10,819 bases of DNA. It comes from Moraxella pluranimalium. Lineage in GTDB: Bacteria > Pseudomonadota > Gammaproteobacteria > Pseudomonadales > Moraxellaceae. The notes under the pieces were generated by a model. The model saw only the letters and a program-made list of their open reading frames with translations, made no database searches and was not told the origin of the DNA. The translations under genes were made by a program, and so were the position numbers. The DNA is taken from positions 1-10,819 of the forward strand of contig NZ_MUYU01000013.1 in the NCBI RefSeq assembly GCF_002014825.1, read 5' to 3'. This document shows, piece by piece, positions 6,042 to 10,819 of the stretch (positions are counted from its first letter, which is position 1; each line of letters starts with the position of its first letter).

Positions 6042-6833
6042 ATGGCACTATCAAGATTTGAAGTAAATTCAGGTGCAAAAGGCAAAGGGCTACCGCACTA
6101 TCTCTACATTACAGGTCAAGGAAAATACAAAGAAAAGGACACAGAAATCATCTTTGTGCGTAGCGAAAATATGCCAAGTTGGGCACAGGACGCGGGGGAA
6201 TTTTGGGACGCAGGCGACGAGTTCGAACGAAAAAATGGTTCAGTGTATCGTGAACATTTGCTATCATTGCCTAGAGAATTGACACATCAACAGAACATAG
6301 AATTGATTGATGAATGGGTAGAAAAACACTTACAGGGATACAGCTACACATACGCATATCATGAAACGACAGCAAGGGACGGACACATTCAGCCGCACTG
6401 TCATCTTATGTTTAGCGAACGCAAAAACGACGGTATAGAACGCACAAAGGAACAATATTTTAAACGCTACAATGCCAAAAATCCCGAAAAAGGGGGCGTT
6501 AAAAAATTGAATACAGGCAAATCACACACCGAGCGACAGCAAGAACTTTTGGCATTGCGTCATGACTTTGGCGAGCACTTAAAGGAACATCTAATCAGAC
6601 ACGGTTATGAAAAATCTGCTGAACTTGTCGATATGCGTAACTATATCGAGCGTGGAGCAGAAGCACCAGAGCGACAAAAACCGATTTGGATTATCAACGC
6701 AGAAAAGGAAAAAATGCAAGCAGAGCGAGCAATACACGACATCACAATGCACGAAATTTCACAGCAACCAAATGCACCACGACCGCACGAAATTTCAAAA
6801 AATCGTGATGATAATTTTAATTTTGACCGATAA
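6042..6833 (+). CDS. mobA: MobA/MobL-type (MOBQ) relaxase
   Basis: The start at 6042 has a GGGGG tract (6033-6037) 4 nt upstream and gives 263 residues. An in-frame ATG at 5970 lies inside the repeat array and has no ribosome site, so it was not used. The metal-binding motif HIQPHCH (His115, His119, His121) is the three-histidine signature of relaxases. Tyr22 in HYLYITG is the likely nicking tyrosine by position. Residues 150-165 carry the Lys-rich NPEKGGVKKLNTGK, followed by HTERQ. The enzyme would nick oriT and lead the strand into a recipient, using a helper conjugation system. It is short for MOBQ relaxases, many of which have a primase or coiled-coil tail, but it ends cleanly in a terminator, so it looks complete rather than truncated. 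Confidence 0.87.
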   Translation: MALSRFEVNSGAKGKGLPHYLYITGQGKYKEKDTEIIFVRSENMPSWAQDAGEFWDAGDEFERKNGSVYREHLLSLPRELTHQQNIELIDEWVEKHLQGYSYTYAYHETTARDGHIQPHCHLMFSERKNDGIERTKEQYFKRYNAKNPEKGGVKKLNTGKSHTERQQELLALRHDFGEHLKEHLIRHGYEKSAELVDMRNYIERGAEAPERQKPIWIINAEKEKMQAERAIHDITMHEISQQPNAPRPHEISKNRDDNFNFDR

Positions 6834-6859
6834 AAAACCGCCAAACTTGGCGGTTTTTT
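6832..6859. terminator. Bidirectional terminator between mobA and the beta-lactamase
   Basis: CCGCCAA (6838-6844) and TTGGCGG (6847-6853) form a GC-rich stem flanked by six A residues on one side and six T residues on the other. It starts at the mobA stop codon and lies 38 bp beyond the beta-lactamase stop, so it can end both convergent transcripts. Confidence 0.9.
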
Positions 6860-6880
6860 ATTCCTAAATTTTCACTTTTT

Positions 6881-6901
6881 CTAACAAAATGAATTTGTTA
6901 G
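6881..6901. other. Hairpin overlapping the beta-lactamase stop codon
   Basis: CTAACAAA (6881-6888) and TTTGTTAG (6894-6901) form an 8-bp inverted repeat that includes the stop codon (6898-6900). It lacks a T run in the right place for a terminator. It may protect the 3' end of the message or be incidental. Confidence 0.4.
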
Positions 6902-7821
6902 TTGAGCTGTAAAGTATGAAATACTTGCTTTGCTGCATCTTCTACTAATTTATTGTTGAATTTGGCTTCTTCGGTAAATTGCGTACTCATGATTGCCATC
7001 ACAATCGGTTTGCGATTTGGTATGCGAACCACCGCAATATCATTGCGTACACCATATTTACCCGCCCCGCTTTTATCGTACACTTTCCACGATGTTGGCG
7101 TAGCAGCGCGAATCAATGGATTGCCTGTTGCGTTATTGTCCAACCAATTCCACAAAATCGTTTTTTGCGATTCGGTTAATGTGTTGCCCAATAAATACGC
7201 ATTTAAATTCATCGCCATTTGTTTGGGTGTACTCGTATCACGAATATCGTTGGGTTTGGCTTGATTTAAATCGGGTTCTAGCCGATTGGCATGGGTTACG
7301 TTATCGCCTAATTGTCGCAAAATACGTTGATATTGTTCCACGCCACCCAATTCTTTGAGCAGCAAATTGGTCGCGCTGTTGTCGCTAAACCGCACGGCTG
7401 CTTCACATAATTGGGCAATCGTCATGCCTTTGCCAACGTATTTTTGGGTTTCGGGAGAATAACTAACCAAATCTTTTTGGCTGTATGAAATGGTACGATT
7501 TAAATCTTTTTCAGGCAGCGATTGCAACACCGCCCCAGCCAACAACGCCTTGAAAGTGGACGCATAAGCAAAGCGTTCATCTGCACGATAAGACAAAGAA
7601 TGTCCCGTTTCTGTATCCCATACATAAACGCCAATTCGGGCTTGATACTGCTGTTCCAAATTCGCCAAAGTCTGTTGAAAGGTGGCTTGTGTGGCTGATT
7701 GTTGCACAGGCGCACTAGCAGGCTGCGGATTAGACGTTACCGAATGAACAGAATTGGGCGAACAAGCCGTTAATGTTAATGTCAGCAATAATAATGTGCC
7801 GATTTTTAACTTATTCAACAT
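6898..7821 (-). CDS. blaROB: ROB-type class A beta-lactamase
   Basis: This is a serine beta-lactamase of 307 residues with all class A motifs: STFK (Ser88, Lys91), SDN (146-148), the omega-loop Glu182 in RLEPDLN, and KSG (250-252). The whole sequence matches my memory of ROB-1, the plasmid penicillinase of Haemophilus, Pasteurellaceae and Moraxella. It differs in two places I can name: an extra Leu-Thr pair in the signal peptide (LTLTLTAC), and Ala178 where I recall Thr just before the omega loop. The signal peptide ends in a lipobox (LTAC, Cys20), so the enzyme is probably lipid-anchored in the periplasm. AAAGGA lies 6 nt before the ATG. It is the last gene of a same-strand run tet(H), DUF5713-like, bla; no strong promoter of its own is evident in the 57-bp gap. 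Confidence 0.93.
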   Translation of the reverse strand: MLNKLKIGTLLLLTLTLTACSPNSVHSVTSNPQPASAPVQQSATQATFQQTLANLEQQYQARIGVYVWDTETGHSLSYRADERFAYASTFKALLAGAVLQSLPEKDLNRTISYSQKDLVSYSPETQKYVGKGMTIAQLCEAAVRFSDNSATNLLLKELGGVEQYQRILRQLGDNVTHANRLEPDLNQAKPNDIRDTSTPKQMAMNLNAYLLGNTLTESQKTILWNWLDNNATGNPLIRAATPTSWKVYDKSGAGKYGVRNDIAVVRIPNRKPIVMAIMSTQFTEEAKFNNKLVEDAAKQVFHTLQLN

Positions 7822-7855
7822 AAATTATCCTTTGATTTTACTAAATAAATTTCTT

Positions 7856-7870
7856 TTCAGGCAGCCTGAA
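7856..7870. repeat. Neisseriaceae DNA uptake sequence-like palindrome, copy 1
   Basis: TTCAGGCAGCCTGAA lies in the gap between the DUF5713-like gene and the beta-lactamase. The plus strand contains AGGCAGCCTGAA (the Kingella-type uptake dialect) and the minus strand AGGCTGCCTGAA (the Simonsiella-type dialect), as I recall the published dialects. It is also an 8-bp hairpin, but no T run follows. Confidence 0.7.
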
Positions 7871-7878
7871 AAATAATT

Positions 7879-8220
7879 TTACCAATCACGCGGGGCAATC
7901 AATTCTACACCATCTGCGTCATCAAAACCATAAGCTTGGGCAATAAATTCCATGGTTTCGCCAAAACAATCACGCGCAACTGTTTCAATTTCGCTGTCAT
8001 TTTCATCAAATTCATCTTGCAATTCATTGAGTTGCTCGGTGGCTTCGTGCGTAATGGCATACAGTGCGTCTAAATTGTCGGGTTGTTCTTGTTCAATGCG
8101 TTGGCACACATTCAAAAAAATGGCTTTGCATTTGTCCACCAAAAAATTGGGAAAATAGCCGTCATCATACATGCCACGCAGAAAATCGTATGATTGAATT
8201 TGCGGATTTTGAATGTTCAT
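7879..8220 (-). CDS. DUF5713-like protein of unknown function
   Basis: This is a 113-residue, strongly acidic soluble protein beginning MNIQNPQIQSYDFLRGMYDD, with GYFPNFLVDKCKAIFLNVC (residues 21-39) and a run of Glu/Asp in the second half (about 72-85). It recalls DUF5713 proteins found in Neisseria and relatives; I cannot assign a function. There is no signal peptide or membrane segment. AAGGAA lies 6 nt before the ATG. It sits 50 bp after tet(H) and 57 bp before the beta-lactamase on the same strand, with an uptake-like palindrome in each gap, which suggests that it travelled with blaROB from a Neisseriaceae chromosome. Confidence 0.7.
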   Translation of the reverse strand: MNIQNPQIQSYDFLRGMYDDGYFPNFLVDKCKAIFLNVCQRIEQEQPDNLDALYAITHEATEQLNELQDEFDENDSEIETVARDCFGETMEFIAQAYGFDDADGVELIAPRDW

Positions 8221-8250
8221 CTTGTTTCCTTATTTTATGGGTTATGAATG

Positions 8251-8265
8251 TTCAGGCAGCCTGAA
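8251..8265. repeat. Neisseriaceae DNA uptake sequence-like palindrome, copy 2
   Basis: An identical 15-bp TTCAGGCAGCCTGAA copy in the same orientation as that at 7856-7870, 395 bp away. It starts 20 bp beyond the shortened end of the coding part of tet(H) on the plus-strand map's lower side, inside the 50-bp gap before the DUF5713-like gene. Its stem is short and lacks a T run, so it should not stop transcripts coming from tet(H). Confidence 0.7.
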
Positions 8266-8270
8266 ACGTA

Positions 8271-9437
8271 TTATTCATGAAAATAAGCGGTAATAAGCAA
8301 CATAGCATAAAGTATTGCCCCCATCAGCCATAACAGACCATCCCAATAAGCGACGCTATAACTATAAATAAAGGCAAATAAAAGGGGACCAATGATCCCG
8401 GTAATATTGGTTAGGCTCACCAGAGTACCTTGTAATTTCCCTTGCGCATTATCATCGACAGATTTTGATAAATAACCTTGTAATGCGGGTTGCCCCATAC
8501 CTCCTGCCGCTAAGCAAATTAATGCTGGTAAGATGACCCAAACGTGGCCTATCCACGCTAATAATAAACAGCCCATCATATCAATAGACATACTGATCAT
8601 AATGGTGGTTTTTTCGCCCCATTTTTGTGCCAATTTCCCAGCGACAATCGCCTGAAAGAAAATATGTAATACACCCAGAACCGCCAAAGACATACCGATA
8701 GAAGTTGTGTTCCAATCAAAACGATATTGTGTAAACAGCACCCAGATGGTGGCAGGAATTTGCCCGATAAGCTGGATAATAAAATAGGTTGCTAACCAAA
8801 AGTAGAGGCTTTTCTTAAAAAAAACAGTGACTGTATTTGAGGCAGTTTGGTTTTCAGGTGTCCTATTGGCAACAAGCGCTTCTCTTTTTTGTGTTTCTCG
8901 GAAAAAGAGCAAAGAGAGTATTAATAATATCGAGTGTGAAATAGCGGCAAAAATAAATGGCATATGAGCACTGATATCACCTAATAATCCCCCTAGCATT
9001 GGGCCGATAATAAGGCCAACACCAAAAGCACCACTTAAGAAACCAAAATAGCGAGTTCGATTTTTAGCGGGAGTCACATCACTCATCGCTGATGCACATA
9101 CGGCACCTGTTGCGCCTGTGATCCCCGCAATGATGCGCCCAATATAGAGCATCCAAAGTGTGGTTGAGAATGCCATTAAAAGATAGTCGAGTGCCGCGCC
9201 TAAAAGGGAAAACAGCAAGATGGGTTTTCTGCCGTATTTATCAGACAGTCGTCCTAGAATAGGAGCAAAAATAACCTGCATGGTAGCATAGAGCGCTAAT
9301 AGCACACCGTAATGGGTTGCCAGTGAATTTTCACTGACAAATTCATTTAATAGAGTAGGGAGTACTGGCATGATAAGCCCGATACCAATGGCATCTAATA
9401 CGGTGATCAGTAGTATAATAATAATTGATTTATTCAT
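8271..9437 (-). CDS. tet(H): Tetracycline efflux pump, class H, shortened C-terminus
   Basis: This is a major facilitator protein of 388 residues with 12 membrane segments. It carries the tetracycline/proton antiporter signatures LDAIGIGLIMPVLP (14-27) and the loop GRLSDKYGRKP (62-72) with the essential Asp66. The sequence agrees closely with Tet(H) of Pasteurella from memory and differs clearly from Tet(B). Tet(H) is about 400 residues; here the frame ends ITAYFHE, so about 12 C-terminal residues are replaced by a single Glu and a stop. The last membrane segment is intact, so the pump is probably active. The break lies beside the uptake-like palindrome, marking a recombination point. Expression is controlled by the divergent TetR through two operators; an AGGA precedes the ATG. 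Confidence 0.93.
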   Translation of the reverse strand: MNKSIIIILLITVLDAIGIGLIMPVLPTLLNEFVSENSLATHYGVLLALYATMQVIFAPILGRLSDKYGRKPILLFSLLGAALDYLLMAFSTTLWMLYIGRIIAGITGATGAVCASAMSDVTPAKNRTRYFGFLSGAFGVGLIIGPMLGGLLGDISAHMPFIFAAISHSILLILSLLFFRETQKREALVANRTPENQTASNTVTVFFKKSLYFWLATYFIIQLIGQIPATIWVLFTQYRFDWNTTSIGMSLAVLGVLHIFFQAIVAGKLAQKWGEKTTIMISMSIDMMGCLLLAWIGHVWVILPALICLAAGGMGQPALQGYLSKSVDDNAQGKLQGTLVSLTNITGIIGPLLFAFIYSYSVAYWDGLLWLMGAILYAMLLITAYFHE

Positions 9438-9449
9438 TGAGATCCTAAA

Positions 9450-9468
9450 AATCTATCAGTGATAGAGT
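9450..9468. promoter_or_regulatory. tet operator 1 (tet(H)-proximal)
   Basis: A 19-bp TetR site with the palindromic core TCTATCAGTGATAGA (9452-9466), 13 bp from the tet(H) start codon. It lies just downstream of the tet(H) -10 box, so bound TetR would block the start of transcription. Confidence 0.92.
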
Positions 9469-9474
9469 GGGTGT

Positions 9475-9504
9475 AAAATATCACTATCAGTGATAGATTG
9501 TCAA
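9475..9504 (-). promoter_or_regulatory. tet(H) promoter
   Basis: On the minus strand a perfect TTGACA (9504-9499) and TATTTT (9480-9475) are spaced 18 bp apart. Tet operator 2 occupies the spacer. The transcript could run through the DUF5713-like gene into the beta-lactamase gene. Confidence 0.8.
9481..9499. promoter_or_regulatory. tet operator 2 (tetR-proximal)
   Basis: A second 19-bp TetR site with the core CTATCAGTGATAG (9484-9496), centred 31 bp from operator 1. It overlaps the tet(H) promoter spacer and lies upstream of tetR, so TetR represses both genes, as in other class A-H tet regions. Confidence 0.92.
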
Positions 9505-9525
9505 GGCTATTTTATTTTGAGGTAG

Positions 9526-10152
<627 letters not shown>

Positions 10153-10154
10153 AT

Positions 10155-10559
10155 CTAAATTCGCTGACGCCCTTTTTGGCTAATTAGTTGCCCTTGTATG
10201 TCAGCGATACCAATGTGAGCAATACAACCTGCATTAAATTGTAAATAGTCATCTTCGATGCCATCAGAGAAAATTACGCCATTCTCTGGCATCAAAGATC
10301 CTAATTGCAGTGGTGAGTCAGGCTCAATAGTGCCAAAAGTCAGTGCAACACCTGTTGTTCTACTTGGAAATGGCTCTCTTACACTAAATTGTAGCTTTCG
10401 ATCACTCCAGCTAAAGCCTTGTAATAGAGGGTGCGAAGCTTCTCCTGTAATTGCCATCGCACCAGCAAGAATAGATTGAAACCACCCCGTTGATCCCAAT
10501 CCTGTTGATACAATAATGCCTGATGAAGACTGCACTTCTTCAGCGCCATTCCAATACAT
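10155..10559 (-). pseudogene. C-terminal fragment of an NAD-kinase-like protein
   Basis: The 134 codons resemble the C-terminal domain of ATP-NAD kinase-like proteins: SSSGIIVSTGLGSTGWFQSI is the glycine-rich loop before the nucleotide site, and the sequence continues to the normal-looking end QKGRQRI. The N-terminal half, with the GGDG phosphate-binding motif of this family, is missing. The frame is cut at about 10560, exactly where the end motif of the esterase segment begins, so insertion or recombination there removed the front. It has no ribosome site of its own. The 2-bp convergence with tetR suggests it belonged to the original tet(H) transposon-like neighbourhood. It is probably not functional. 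Confidence 0.7.
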
Positions 10560-10560
10560 T

Positions 10561-10569
10561 GTTAGCGGG
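10561..10569. repeat. End motif of the palindromic element, outer edge of the esterase segment
   Basis: GTTAGCGGG here is the reverse complement of CCCGCTAAC, which opens the large palindrome at 743-941. It lies 16 bp past the esterase stop and directly against the cut NAD-kinase-like gene. It marks the likely boundary between the Bacteroidota-like segment and the tet(H) segment. Confidence 0.5.
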
Positions 10570-10585
10570 TCGTTGTTTTTGTTTA

Positions 10586-10819
10586 TCAGTCATTTATGTG
10601 TTTTTCTATTCCATCAATTATTGATTTCCAATCATCAACGTGTAATTCGTGTCCTGTACCTTCAAGGGTGATTAGATTTGAACCTTTTATTTTTTCTAGT
10701 AAAAAACCTGCATTCTTATAATGCCAAATTTTGTCGTCTGTTCCGTGGATAATTAAGGTGGGTTGTTTGATTTCGTTTAATCTGTTCCAATATTCTTCAC
10801 CACCACCTTGCAATGCAGC
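10586..10819 (-). CDS. estT: EstT-type macrolide esterase, C-terminal part (continuation of 1-703)
   Basis: This is the rest of the esterase gene, joined in frame to positions 1-703 through the circular closure; bases 10801-10819 duplicate 1-19. It carries the acid of the catalytic triad in HGTDDKI (Asp257 in the 305-residue numbering) and the catalytic histidine in TGHEL (His285), at the usual spacing from Ser126 in the other part. The protein ends in EKHIND. An internal methionine-like start here would only be an artefact of cutting the circle. The stop codon is 16 bp from a GTTAGCGGG motif (10561-10569), which resembles one end of the palindromic element at 743-941 and probably marks the edge of the imported segment. 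Confidence 0.86.
   Translation of the reverse strand, partial: AALQGGGEEYWNRLNEIKQPTLIIHGTDDKIWHYKNAGFLLEKIKGSNLITLEGTGHELHVDDWKSIIDGIEKHIND
10801..10819. repeat. Terminal overlap of the circular sequence
   Basis: CACCACCTTGCAATGCAGC is identical to positions 1-19. It lies inside the esterase gene, where a single copy keeps the frame, so it is an assembly overlap and not a biological repeat. Confidence 0.93.

Noticed and set aside
10586..10813. Separate 75-residue hydrolase gene
   Set aside because: It is the C-terminal end of the esterase gene, cut only because the circle was opened there.

Overview
The window is best read as one complete small circular plasmid of 10,800 bp. Its last 19 bases (10801-10819) repeat its first 19, and an alpha/beta hydrolase gene reads without interruption across the join. 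It is AT-rich and carries a Rep_3-type replicon, a MOBQ-type mobilization region, a VapXD toxin-antitoxin pair and genes against four antibiotic classes. The host is inferred to be a gammaproteobacterium or Neisseriaceae member of an animal respiratory or oral flora (Moraxellaceae, Pasteurellaceae or Neisseriaceae). No single gene fixes the host, because the plasmid is clearly a composite.

Backbone (about 2857-6860). The vapD and vapX genes and rep lie head to tail on the minus strand. Upstream of rep are its promoter, a perfect 10-bp inverted-repeat operator and four 22-bp iterons (4691-4778), which form the replication origin. A probable mobilization accessory gene (minus) and a MOBQ relaxase gene (plus) diverge from a 617-bp gap. 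That gap holds a hairpin-rich oriT candidate (5533-5632) and a striking array of about 16 degenerate repeats with a regular 20-21 bp period (5661-6020). Four backbone genes share an unusual GGGGG Shine-Dalgarno sequence.

Resistance region. Convergent with the relaxase, and separated from it by a bidirectional terminator, is a ROB-type class A beta-lactamase followed upstream by a DUF5713-like gene. A Neisseriaceae DNA-uptake-like palindrome lies on each side of the DUF5713-like gene. Next comes a tet(H)-type tetracycline efflux gene with a shortened C-terminus, its two tet operators and a divergent tetR. A broken NAD-kinase-like gene follows tetR.

Bacteroidota-like segment (10561 across the origin to about 2850). 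It carries an EstT-type macrolide esterase and an ABC-F ribosome-protection-type protein, separated by a 199-bp imperfect palindrome. Promoter-like sequences of the Bacteroidota type and the lack of Shine-Dalgarno sequences suggest the segment came from that phylum.

Together the cargo would cover beta-lactams, tetracyclines, 16-membered macrolides and possibly further ribosome-targeting drugs. It joins parts from at least four lineages on a mobilizable, toxin-stabilized plasmid. No transposase, integrase or complete insertion sequence is present, so how the parts were joined is open.
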